From contig JAKEFB010000239.1 in assembly GCA_022616275.1 (NCBI GenBank), forward strand, positions 1 through 39,460: DNA of 39,460 nucleotides. The letters are read 5' to 3'. Shown here in pieces: positions 32,513 through 39,426 of this stretch. The stretch is from Chloroflexota bacterium. GTDB taxonomy: Bacteria > Chloroflexota > Anaerolineae > Promineifilales > Promineifilaceae. The notes under the pieces are model-generated. The model searched no databases and was not told where the DNA came from. It saw only the letters and a program-made list of their open reading frames with translations. Position numbers and translations under genes: made by a program. The first letter of the stretch is position 1. Each line of letters begins with the position of its first letter.

Positions 32513-33277
32513 TTGTCTGGTAGCCTCCACGCTGAGGGTTCCTGGCCCCAGCAGGCAAGACGTTTAGCAAGCGCTTTTGTTAATTTACTCCTGCCCCCTG
32601 TGTGCGCTAACTGCCAGCGTATTGGTCAGATGTTATGCGACGACTGTCTGGCGGCCGTGCCCTGGTTGGCCGATCCTCTTTGCCGCCGCTGCGGCTCGCC
32701 GCAAAACCAACCCATAGATGAGTGCCTTACCTGCCAGGAACGCCCCTTGCCGCTGGATCAGGTTCGCGCCGCCACGTTGTATGCCGGCCCCATCCCCCCG
32801 GCCATTCGCCTGATGAAGTATGAAGGCTATTTCGGCTTGGCCCGGCCGCTGGCCGACTTGATGGTTCAGGCCTGGCCTCGCTGGCAGAGGCCGGTAGACC
32901 TGGCGCTGGCCGTTCCCCTGCATCCGGCCCGCCAGCGGGAAAGGGGTTTTAGCCAGGCCGAGCTATTGGTGAAAGCCCTGAGCGCCCGCCTTGGTTGGGC
33001 CACTGACCCGGCCGCGCTGCAGCGCACCCGGCACACCCGGCCACAAGTAAGCCTGGGCGCCGCCGAACGACAGGCCAACGTCCACGGCGCTTTCACCGCC
33101 GCAACGGTTCGCGTGATAGGTAAGGACATTCTCCTGGTAGACGATGTCTGTACCACCGGTTCCACACTGGCTGCGGCCGCCGAGGCCTTACTGGCGGCCG
33201 GGGCCAAATCCGTAGCCGCCTACTGCCTGGCGCGGGCCGTGGGCGACCAGGATGCTGCACTACAACTGCCCCGCTGA
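32513..33277 (+). CDS. comF: ComF-family amidophosphoribosyltransferase-like protein
   Basis: A 254-residue protein. The N-terminus has zinc-binding Cys pairs C31-C34 and C42-C45, then CRRCGSP and CLTC. The phosphoribosyltransferase fold follows: MKYEGYFGLARPLADLM, VPLHPARQRERGFSQAELLVKAL (the signature of ComF), and the PRPP loop DILLVDDVCTTGSTL. ComF takes part in natural DNA uptake in several bacteria, probably in single-stranded DNA handling in the cytosol; its enzymatic role is unclear. The TTG at 32513 is the only reasonable start, with GGGTGGGTG upstream. No other competence genes are nearby, although the tad operon precedes it. Confidence 0.9.
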   Translation: MSGSLHAEGSWPQQARRLASAFVNLLLPPVCANCQRIGQMLCDDCLAAVPWLADPLCRRCGSPQNQPIDECLTCQERPLPLDQVRAATLYAGPIPPAIRLMKYEGYFGLARPLADLMVQAWPRWQRPVDLALAVPLHPARQRERGFSQAELLVKALSARLGWATDPAALQRTRHTRPQVSLGAAERQANVHGAFTAATVRVIGKDILLVDDVCTTGSTLAAAAEALLAAGAKSVAAYCLARAVGDQDAALQLPR

Positions 33278-33352
33278 CCCACTGGATATGTGTGCGAGTT
33301 TGCAAGTAGGCGATGAATGAGTAGCAATAGAGAGTGCTCACTCACTCCTCGC

Positions 33353-33369
33353 GGTTGGCCCGGCCAACC
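33353..33369. repeat. Short hairpin upstream of hpf
   Basis: GGTTGGC (33353-33359) pairs with GCCAACC (33363-33369) with a 3-nt loop. Around it are degenerate inverted copies of GATGA/ACTCATC. It could be a comF terminator or a leader structure of hpf. No clear promoter was found in the gap 33278-33406. Confidence 0.4.
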
Positions 33370-33406
33370 ACACTCATCGCTCATCACTCTTCTTTAGGAG
33401 GAAAGT

Positions 33407-33979
33407 ATGGAAATCTCAATCAACGTTCACAATGTAGACCTGACCCCCAGGCTGCAAAGCCACGTCGAAAGGAAAACCGGGCGACTGGATCGGTACATGC
33501 CCGATTTGACTGACGTCCGGGTAGAGCTTGCGGCCGAAAATACCCGTAGCGCCAACGAAAGGCAGGTGGCCCAAATCACCGTGCGTGACAACCGGGGTAC
33601 TATCCTGCGTGCTGAAGAGCGCAGCAACGATATGTTTGCTGCTGTTGACCAGGTTGTGGACAAACTGTATCGTCAGATTAAACGCTACCGGGGCAAGCGC
33701 CGCAAAGATCGCCGGAGTGGCGGCGTGGAGGAGCTGGTCGTGGGTGAACCCTTGCCCGTGGAAGAGGCCGAGGAGCTAGAAGAGGAAGGGATGGAGCTGG
33801 GCATTGTGCGCCGTAAGCGGTTCCCCTTGCGGCCGATGGCCCCGGACGAGGCCATTGAGCAAATGGAACTGCTAGGCCATAGTTTCTTCGTCTTCTTTAA
33901 CGCCGACGAAGAGGCCATTCATGTGCTCTACAAGCGGCGGGATGGCAGTTACGGCCTTATCGAGCCGGTATTTGACTAA
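33407..33979 (+). CDS. hpf: Ribosome hibernation promotion factor, long form
   Basis: A 190-residue long-type HPF. The N-terminal S30AE domain (1 to about 97) starts MEISINVHNVDLTPRLQSHVERKTGRLDRYMPDL and includes the basic KLYRQIKRYRGKRRKDRR at its end, which contacts the 30S decoding centre. An acidic linker (EELVVGEPLPVEEAEELEEE) leads to the C-terminal dimerisation domain (about 134-190: RKRFPLRPMAPDEAIEQMELLGHSFFVFFNADEEAIHVLYKRRDGSYGLIEP). The long form links two 70S ribosomes into inactive 100S dimers during starvation. The ATG follows TAGGAGGA. A strong hairpin follows 9 bp after the stop. Confidence 0.95.
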   Translation: MEISINVHNVDLTPRLQSHVERKTGRLDRYMPDLTDVRVELAAENTRSANERQVAQITVRDNRGTILRAEERSNDMFAAVDQVVDKLYRQIKRYRGKRRKDRRSGGVEELVVGEPLPVEEAEELEEEGMELGIVRRKRFPLRPMAPDEAIEQMELLGHSFFVFFNADEEAIHVLYKRRDGSYGLIEPVFD

Positions 33980-33988
33980 AGCAAAAGA

Positions 33989-34018
33989 TGTGCCAGGCAC
34001 TCTTGAGTGCCTGGCACA
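33989..34018. terminator. Strong inverted repeat after hpf
   Basis: TGTGCCAGGCACTC (33989-34002) is perfectly complementary to 34005-34018. The following bases are AACTCTTT, so the T-tract is poor. It ends 8 bp before the next start codon, so it may be a hairpin limiting read-through or translation. The GTGCCAGGCAC core is also known as a dispersed repeat in some genomes. Confidence 0.6.
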
Positions 34019-34025
34019 ACTCTTT

Positions 34026-35102
34026 ATGATTACGGCCGTTGTGATGGTGGGTGAAGGGGGTGGGGCCACCCAGCCGGTAGCCTGGATGCGGGGAGCACGC
34101 CGGGCCGCCGCCCAAGACCTGCTGGAACAATTAAGTGGCCAGCCATTGGTAGAGCGGATTATCCTGGTTTCCCCAGAGCCATTGCCCGTAGCAATGGTAG
34201 ACCACGTCCCCAGCCCGCCCGGTCCTATCCATGTCGGCCGGCGCCTGGCTACTCTGGTGGAGGAGTGGACTATTGACCGTCTGCTCTACTTCGGCGGCGG
34301 CGCGGCGCCGCTGCTGGACGAAACCGCCCTGAGTAACGTGGTCGCCAGGCTGGCAGCGGCCGATCAGGTTGTGATCACCAATAACCAGTTTGCCAGCGAC
34401 TGGGCCGGAGTGACCCCGGCTTCTATCCTATCCGGCTGGATAGAGCGTCTGCCTCAGGACAACATGTTGGGCTGGGTGCTTTCGGCCGAGGCGGGCCTGC
34501 CTATACATGCGCTGCCGGCCGCGACTGCGACCCGGCTAGACGTGGACGTGCCGACCGACCTGTTGCTCTTGCGTCTGCACCCGGCCACGCGGCCGCATCT
34601 ACGCCGTTACCTGGCCGGCCTGCCCCTGGATACCGGCCGGCTGGAGCGGGCGCTGGCTGTGCTGGCGACTCCGGCCAGCCAGGTCTTTATTGCCGGCCGG
34701 ATTGGGCCGGAGGCCTGGCAGGCCCTCAATCGGGCTACCCGCGCCTGGCTGCGCATTGTCTCTGAAGAACGGGGCATGGTCTCCAGCGGCCGGCAGGCCC
34801 GGGGGGAAGTCTACTCCTTGCTGGCCGATTACATTGATATGATCGGGCTGGAGGGCTTCGTAGCCACGCTCTCCAGCCAGGCGCAGGCCGCCTTCCTGGA
34901 TACCCGGGTCCTATTGGCCCACCACGGCCGCTGGCCGTCCGAGGCCGACCGTTTTGCCTCCGATTTAGGCCTGGTGGAGGAAATTAGCCACCCCTGGCTG
35001 CGCGCTTTTACGGCCGCCGTAATGGCTGCACCCATCCCCGTGATCCTGGGGGGGCACGGCCTGATGGCCGGCAACCTATTCGCCTTTTGCGATTTACTGT
35101 GA
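34026..35102 (+). CDS. Unknown protein, possible nucleotidyltransferase-like N-terminal half
   Basis: A 358-residue protein that I do not recognise with confidence. The first 200 residues alternate hydrophobic strands and helices: MITAVVMVGEGGGATQPVAW, then IILVSPEPLPV, LLYFGGGAAPLLD, VVITNNQFASDW, and RLDVDVPTDLLLLRL, the last resembling the D-D/T-P segment at the end of GT-A folds of MobA/IspD/CofC nucleotidyltransferases. The C-terminal 150 residues are mostly helical (RGEVYSLLADYIDMIGLEGFVATLSSQ). The usual GXGTRM loop of sugar nucleotidyltransferases is absent. The ATG at 34026 is chosen because the frame upstream (to 33921) overlaps hpf and the hairpin. No ribosome-binding site is visible. 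Confidence 0.6.
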   Translation: MITAVVMVGEGGGATQPVAWMRGARRAAAQDLLEQLSGQPLVERIILVSPEPLPVAMVDHVPSPPGPIHVGRRLATLVEEWTIDRLLYFGGGAAPLLDETALSNVVARLAAADQVVITNNQFASDWAGVTPASILSGWIERLPQDNMLGWVLSAEAGLPIHALPAATATRLDVDVPTDLLLLRLHPATRPHLRRYLAGLPLDTGRLERALAVLATPASQVFIAGRIGPEAWQALNRATRAWLRIVSEERGMVSSGRQARGEVYSLLADYIDMIGLEGFVATLSSQAQAAFLDTRVLLAHHGRWPSEADRFASDLGLVEEISHPWLRAFTAAVMAAPIPVILGGHGLMAGNLFAFCDLL

Positions 35103-35113
35103 TACAACAAAAA

Positions 35114-35146
35114 CAACCTCCCGGAGGTTCTCAACCTCCGGGTGGT
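35114..35146. repeat. Repeat family D in an intergenic gap
   Basis: AACCTCCCGGAGGTT then AACCTCCGGGTGGTT, spanning most of the 60-bp gap before the phosphatase gene. It is the best preserved copy outside a gene. Confidence 0.75.
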
Positions 35147-35162
35147 TTAGCAGAGAAAAAGT

Positions 35163-35645
35163 ATGCCGCACATTCTAGTCGTCTGTACAGCCAACATTTG
35201 CCGCTCGCCTGTCGTGGAGGCGTTGTTGCGCGACCGCCTGCAGAAGCAGGACCTGGCCGATTGGCAGGTCAGTTCGGCCGGCACCTGGGCTCTTGACGGG
35301 CGAGCCGCCTCCACTTTCAGCGTTGAGCTAATGGCTGAACAGGGGATTGACATCAGTTTGCACCTCTCTCGCCCTATTGAAGCCAGGCTTATGAGCGAGG
35401 CTGACCTGGTTTTATGTATGGAATCTGGCCATGTCGAGGCGCTGCGGGCTGAGTTTCCCCGTTACGCGGGCAAAATCTTTTTGCTGTCAGAGATGGCTGG
35501 CCCCCCCTATAGCGTCAGTGACCCTTACGGCGGCCCCCGGTCTGGCTACGAGCAAATGGTGCGGGAAGTAAGCACCTTAATTGATACCGGTCTTCCTCGC
35601 ATTCTAGAACTGGCTAAGGCCAACGCCGTTACCAGCCCTGAATGA
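35163..35645 (+). CDS. Low-molecular-weight protein tyrosine phosphatase
   Basis: A 160-residue phosphatase. The P-loop CTANICRS (C8, R14, S15) lies at the N-terminus in MPHILVVCTANICRSPVVE and the general acid D120 in SDPYGG, followed by YEQMVREVSTLID, complete for the family. In bacteria these enzymes remove phosphate from tyrosine kinases of capsule synthesis or from arginine (YwlE type); the T9-A10-N11 in the loop does not decide between them on its own. No tyrosine kinase is adjacent. The ribosome-binding site is weak (AGAGAAAAAG). The 3' end overlaps the convergent HNH gene by 17 bp. Confidence 0.9.
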   Translation: MPHILVVCTANICRSPVVEALLRDRLQKQDLADWQVSSAGTWALDGRAASTFSVELMAEQGIDISLHLSRPIEARLMSEADLVLCMESGHVEALRAEFPRYAGKIFLLSEMAGPPYSVSDPYGGPRSGYEQMVREVSTLIDTGLPRILELAKANAVTSPE

Positions 35646-36150
35646 ACTGCTCCCATTCCTCGTGAGTAGTCAGGTGGCGGCTGAAGCGGTAGTAAGCGGA
35701 GGGATTCGGCTCAAACGGCAACCGACGCAGCCTCATGTTGGCCTGGTCCACGGTTTTGCCACCTTTGCGCCGATTGCAGGGTGGGCAGGCGGCCACGACG
35801 TTGGTCCAGATGTGCTGGCCACCGAGCCGGCGGGGAATCACGTGGTCCACCGTAAGCACGCTGGCTTTCTGGCCACAGTACTGGCAGATGTAATCGTCAC
35901 GCCGCAGAATTTCGCGCTTGGTCAGGGTAATTTGCTGGCGCGGCCGCTTGACCATATAGCCCAGGCGAATGACGGAAGGTATTTCAAATTCGGTTGAGGC
36001 GCTACGAATAACCCCCCGGCCGTTGAGGAGAATCTCTGCCTTTCCGGCGAAAACCAGCTCCAATGCCCGCCTGGTGTTACAAACATGTAGGGGTTCAAAG
36101 TTCACATTTAAAATGAGAACCGGTTCGTTTAGCCTGTTGCCCATACTCAT
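35629..36150 (-). CDS. HNH endonuclease
   Basis: A 173-residue protein with an intact HNH nuclease at residues 86-131: CQYC (C89, C92), D102-H103 in LTVDHVIPRRLGG, N117 in WTNVVAACPPCNRRKGG, with C122 and C125 completing a zinc site. The N-terminal 80 residues (LNEPVLILNVNFEPLHVCNTRRALELVFAGKAEIL) are typical of a stand-alone HNH family found in many Chloroflexota and Cyanobacteria. Its role is not known; no intron, methylase or phage gene is nearby. A strong minus-strand promoter lies directly upstream, with the predicted start of transcription 4 nt before the ATG at 36150, so translation may be leaderless; ATG 36144 is an alternative. Confidence 0.9.
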   Translation of the reverse strand: MSMGNRLNEPVLILNVNFEPLHVCNTRRALELVFAGKAEILLNGRGVIRSASTEFEIPSVIRLGYMVKRPRQQITLTKREILRRDDYICQYCGQKASVLTVDHVIPRRLGGQHIWTNVVAACPPCNRRKGGKTVDQANMRLRRLPFEPNPSAYYRFSRHLTTHEEWEQFIQGW

Positions 36151-36160
36151 GCCGGCACGC

Positions 36161-36190
36161 AGTATAGCATGGGAAGCGCGGCAGCGTCAA
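36161..36190 (-). promoter_or_regulatory. Sigma-70 promoter for the HNH gene, nearly leaderless
   Basis: On the minus strand TTGACG (36190-36185), an 18-bp spacer and TATACT (36166-36161) preceded by TGC, an extended -10. Predicted start of transcription is near 36154. Confidence 0.7.
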
Positions 36191-36281
36191 TTTTTTAACC
36201 TGAGATCTGTTTGCTCAGGCTGGTCTCCTGATTGCGCCTGGAGGGCTCGGTCAAAGGCCGGCCGCAGCGAAAGTGACTGAG

Positions 36282-37037
36282 ATGAAACGAGCAGCACTGG
36301 TTGTTTACCTGGATAGCTACCTGAACGTGGCCGACATCAAGGATTACGGCCCCCAGGGGTTGCAGGTGGAAGCTGAGAAAGAGGAAATTACACGCCTGGC
36401 GCTGGCCGTAGACGCGGCCCCGGCCGTCATTGAAGCGGCCGCGGCCTGGGGCGCAGATATGCTCTTGGTGCATCATGGGGTGTTGTGGCGCTCGGTAGAG
36501 CCGATTGCCGGACCGCTCGGCCGCCGGGTGCGTTTGTTGCTGGGCCACGGGATCCATCTTTACGCTGCTCATTTGCCCCTGGACGCGCACCCGGAGGTAG
36601 GCAACAATGCTGTCCTGGCTCGCCTGCTGGATGTAAGCGTAGCCGGCTGGTGGTGCGCTCCCACCGGCACGCCTCTAGGCGTGTATGGCCAGGCGCAGGC
36701 CGGCACGACACTGGCAGCCTTGGCCGGTCAGGTGGAAGAAAGGTTGCAGACGACGGTCCGCGTCCTGGCTTACGGCCCGGCCGAAGTCCAGAGCGTGGCC
36801 ATTTTGTCCGGCTTTGGGGCCGACGAGGTCGCCGGAGCCAAAGCGGTGGGCGCAGATACTTTTCTGACCGGTGAAACGTCTCACGCCCATTACTGGGCAG
36901 CAGCCGACCACGGCCTGAACGTCATTTACGCCGGCCACTACGCCACGGAAACAGTGGGCGTCCAGGCCCTCGGCCAACACCTCGCCGCTAAGTACGGGCT
37001 GGAAGTTCGTTTTTTTGACTTTCCGTCGGGCATGTAG
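36282..37037 (+). CDS. NIF3/YbgI-family dinuclear metal-binding protein
   Basis: A 251-residue NIF3-like (DUF34) protein. N-terminus MKRAALVVYLDSYLNVADIKDYGPQGLQVE; metal-site region MLLVHHGVLWRS with the paired His; LYAAHLPLDAHPEVGNNAVLARLLD; and the C-terminal DTFLTGETSHAHYWAAADHGLNVIYAGHYATETVGVQALGQHL with the second His/Glu set. The family forms toroidal hexamers with two metals per subunit; a GTP cyclohydrolase I-like or metal-chaperone role has been suggested, without a settled function. The ATG at 36282 is chosen for its fit to the family; a GTG at 36273 is possible. The 3' end is directly followed by a MazF-like remnant in another frame. Confidence 0.9.
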   Translation: MKRAALVVYLDSYLNVADIKDYGPQGLQVEAEKEEITRLALAVDAAPAVIEAAAAWGADMLLVHHGVLWRSVEPIAGPLGRRVRLLLGHGIHLYAAHLPLDAHPEVGNNAVLARLLDVSVAGWWCAPTGTPLGVYGQAQAGTTLAALAGQVEERLQTTVRVLAYGPAEVQSVAILSGFGADEVAGAKAVGADTFLTGETSHAHYWAAADHGLNVIYAGHYATETVGVQALGQHLAAKYGLEVRFFDFPSGM

Positions 37038-37041
37038 GAGT

Positions 37042-37158
37042 AACGTTTCCCAGTTGATTACCATTGACAAGATACTGCTGACCGACGAGGTCGGCCACCT
37101 GGCAGCCAGGGAGATGGAATGGGTAGAACAGGGCTTGCGATTGGTCTTATCGTTATGA
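37042..37158 (+). pseudogene. MazF/PemK-type toxin C-terminal remnant
   Basis: The frame 37042-37158 reads NVSQLITIDKILLTDEVGHL and then AAREMEWVEQGLRLVLSL, ending with TGA. This matches the conserved end of MazF/PemK ribonuclease toxins (a strand with NVSQ, T(I/V)D(K/R), then G-x-L and a last helix ending LRLVLGL). The first two thirds of the toxin are missing: upstream of 37042 the same frame only runs over the 3' end of the NIF3 gene and has a stop at 36916. No antitoxin is present. There is a TTG at 37054, but a functional 34-residue peptide seems unlikely. The stop codon overlaps the AGGAG ribosome-binding site of the next gene. Confidence 0.6.
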
Positions 37159-37167
37159 GGAGAAATG

Positions 37168-38349
37168 ATGGGTAATAAAACGACATGGATTGAAGAGGAG
37201 ATTGCCGGGCTGAAGGAGTCCGGGCTGTATAACACCATTCGAACGATTGAGTCGCCGATGGATGCCTGGGTGACGATTGACGGCCGGCGGCTGCTGAACT
37301 TTTGCGCCAACAATTACCTGGGCCTGGCCAACCACCCGCGCCTGCGCGAGGCGGCCAAGCGGGCGGTTGACGAATATGGCGTTGGCCCAGGGGCCGTGCG
37401 CTCGATTGCCGGGACACAAACTCTGCACGTCCAACTCGAAAAGCGGCTGGCGCAGTTCAAGAAGGCGGAGGCTTGCATTACCTTCCAGAGCGGCTTCAAC
37501 GCCAACCTGGCTACGATTCCGGCCCTGGTCGGCCGGGGGGACGTGATCTTTTCCGACGAGTTAAACCACGCCAGCATCATTGACGGCAGCAGGCTGAGCC
37601 GGGCGGAGATTGTGCGCTACAACCACAACGACGTGGCCGATTTGCAGCGTAAGATTGTCGAGACGACGGAATACGGCCGCCGCCTCATCGTCAGCGACGG
37701 CGTTTTCAGCATGGACGGCGACATTGCTCCGCTGGATAAAATTGTCGAAGTGGCCGAGGAACACGACATCCTCCTGATGGTGGACGACGCCCACGGGGAA
37801 GGGGTCCTGGGCGAAGGCGGCCGGGGCATTGTAGACCACTTTGGCCTGCACGGCCGGGTAGAAGTTGAGGTGGGCACAATGAGCAAGGCCTTTGGCGTGA
37901 TGGGCGGGATGGTGGCCGGCAAACAGGTCATCGTCGAGTGGCTACGGCAGCGCGGCCGGCCGTTCCTTTTTTCCAGCGCCATGACGGTCCCGGACACGGC
38001 CGCCTGCCTGGAGGCTGTCAACGTCCTGGAGGAATCTACCGAGCTGGTCGAGAAGTTGTGGTCCAACGCGGCCGTTTTCCGGGAAGGGATGCAAAACCTG
38101 GGCTTTAACACCGGCTATAGCCAGACGCCGATTGTGCCCGTGATGCTGGGCCAAGCGCCGCTGGCCCAGAAATTCAGCCGCCGTTTGTTTGAAGAAGGTG
38201 TTTTTGCGATGGCCATTGGCTATCCGACCGTGCCGCAGGATAAGGCCCGGATCCGGGTCATGAATTCGGCCGCCCACAGCGCCAACGACCTGGAGATGGC
38301 CCTGGACACGTTTGAGCGGGTGGGGCGTGAACTTGGCGTGATTTTGTAG
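37168..38349 (+). CDS. kbl: Glycine C-acetyltransferase / 2-amino-3-ketobutyrate CoA ligase
   Basis: A 393-residue PLP enzyme of the alpha-oxoamine synthase family. It joins acetyl-CoA and glycine to 2-amino-3-ketobutyrate, or runs the reverse step in threonine breakdown. N-terminal [38 protein letters not shown] and [22 protein letters not shown] are typical of Kbl; [33 protein letters not shown] and the PLP lysine K240 in GTMSKAFG follow. BioF is the closest alternative, but the RTIESP start favours Kbl. ATG 37168 is preferred to ATG 37165 because AGGAG (37158-37162) lies only 2 nt from the latter. No threonine dehydrogenase is adjacent. Confidence 0.88.
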   Translation: MGNKTTWIEEEIAGLKESGLYNTIRTIESPMDAWVTIDGRRLLNFCANNYLGLANHPRLREAAKRAVDEYGVGPGAVRSIAGTQTLHVQLEKRLAQFKKAEACITFQSGFNANLATIPALVGRGDVIFSDELNHASIIDGSRLSRAEIVRYNHNDVADLQRKIVETTEYGRRLIVSDGVFSMDGDIAPLDKIVEVAEEHDILLMVDDAHGEGVLGEGGRGIVDHFGLHGRVEVEVGTMSKAFGVMGGMVAGKQVIVEWLRQRGRPFLFSSAMTVPDTAACLEAVNVLEESTELVEKLWSNAAVFREGMQNLGFNTGYSQTPIVPVMLGQAPLAQKFSRRLFEEGVFAMAIGYPTVPQDKARIRVMNSAAHSANDLEMALDTFERVGRELGVIL

Positions 38350-38370
38350 TAAGGGCTTCAGCCGTCTCTG

Positions 38371-39312
38371 CTAGGCAAAGGAGTTGAGCACGAAGTAAGC
38401 GAGGACCAGGAACACAACCAGGAAAAGAACGACCAGAACTCCCAGGAGGACGTTTGAACTACCCTGGCTGGCCTCTTGCCTGGCCCTGGTGGATCGCCTG
38501 GCGGCCGGGGCCGGGGCAGCCGGCTTTTCAGCCTCTGATAGTGACGCTTCGCCTTCGCCAGCCTTCCACAGTACCTTGCCTTTGCCAGGCGACTCCTTTT
38601 CCAGCCACTCTTCGGCCGGACCCGATTGCAGCCAGTCAGGCAAATCCGTCAACTCCGGCGGTGGCTGGTCTACCACCGTCGGCGCTTCGGTCGCCGGCGT
38701 AACACCGCCAATGAACTCTTCGTCCCCGGCCAGCCAGGCGGGAATGGTGTCTGCCTCGGCCTGAGAGAGGAGATCCAGCGATTTATCAGAAATGGCCGGC
38801 CGGGCGGGTGTCAGGGCTGGTTCTTCGCTCGCTGGCGCTTCCTCCATTTCCATCAAGTCAGCCGGCGACTCGCCCATTACGACCACTGTTTCCTCTTCCA
38901 GCCATTCCAACCCGGTGGTTAATTCTTCGGCTGGCGCGCCCTGCCGGGCGGCCAACTGTTCTAACCAGGCAGTGGCTTCTTCCATGTCCTCCTCTCTGCT
39001 GCTGGGTGGCACAGGGGCGACCGGCTCGGGAGTAGGTTCTTCCTGGGCGAGGGGTGGTTCGGGGGTAGTGCTTTCAGCTCCAAGTTGGGCCAGGTGCTCC
39101 CTGGCCCGCACATTGGTCGGGTCAATTTCCAGCACCTTGTTCAGGTAGCGGATCTGTTGCTCCGGCGAATCCACCAGGGTGCTGAGTAAGAACCAGCCAT
39201 GTACATTGTCTGGTTCATCTTTGAGAACCCGGGCCAGCAACACCTGGGCCTGGGCCTTTTTACCGGCCCGGGCCGCCGCAATCGCCTGTTGTAACTGGAC
39301 ATTCATGCTCAT
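38371..39312 (-). CDS. Tail-anchored TPR protein with repeated WL motifs
   Basis: A 313-residue protein. Residues 4-75 form about two tetratricopeptide repeats (LQQAIAAARAGKKAQAQVLLARVLKDEPDN, then QQIRYLNKVLEIDPTNVRAREHLAQLG). A long acidic Pro/Glu-rich middle (about 80-285) contains recurring Trp-Leu motifs: TAWLEQLAA, LEWLEEE, IPAWLAGDE, LPDWLQSG and EEWLEKE. One C-terminal helix (about 288-311, VLLGVLVVLFLVVFLVLAYFVLN) ends near the stop, so the protein is probably anchored by its tail with the rest in the cytosol. It may be a scaffold. The ATG at 39312 has AGGAGG 11 nt upstream; a second ATG at 39306 would be farther still from it. The upstream region is AT-rich, but no clear -35/-10 pair is seen. 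Confidence 0.82.
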   Translation of the reverse strand: MSMNVQLQQAIAAARAGKKAQAQVLLARVLKDEPDNVHGWFLLSTLVDSPEQQIRYLNKVLEIDPTNVRAREHLAQLGAESTTPEPPLAQEEPTPEPVAPVPPSSREEDMEEATAWLEQLAARQGAPAEELTTGLEWLEEETVVVMGESPADLMEMEEAPASEEPALTPARPAISDKSLDLLSQAEADTIPAWLAGDEEFIGGVTPATEAPTVVDQPPPELTDLPDWLQSGPAEEWLEKESPGKGKVLWKAGEGEASLSEAEKPAAPAPAARRSTRARQEASQGSSNVLLGVLVVLFLVVFLVLAYFVLNSFA

Positions 39313-39426
39313 GGGCCTAACGTCCTCCTAGCTAACGCCTCAGCGCATTGCTCACGATTTATATTATGTTATCTAATTTCCCCTTTTTTTACCAGAGATT
39401 GCCCGGAAAACCCCGCAGGTCTCCGA

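Noticed and set aside
37054-37158. Functional small protein starting at TTG 37054
   Set aside because: It has no usable ribosome-binding site and corresponds only to the tail of a MazF fold, so a remnant is the better explanation.
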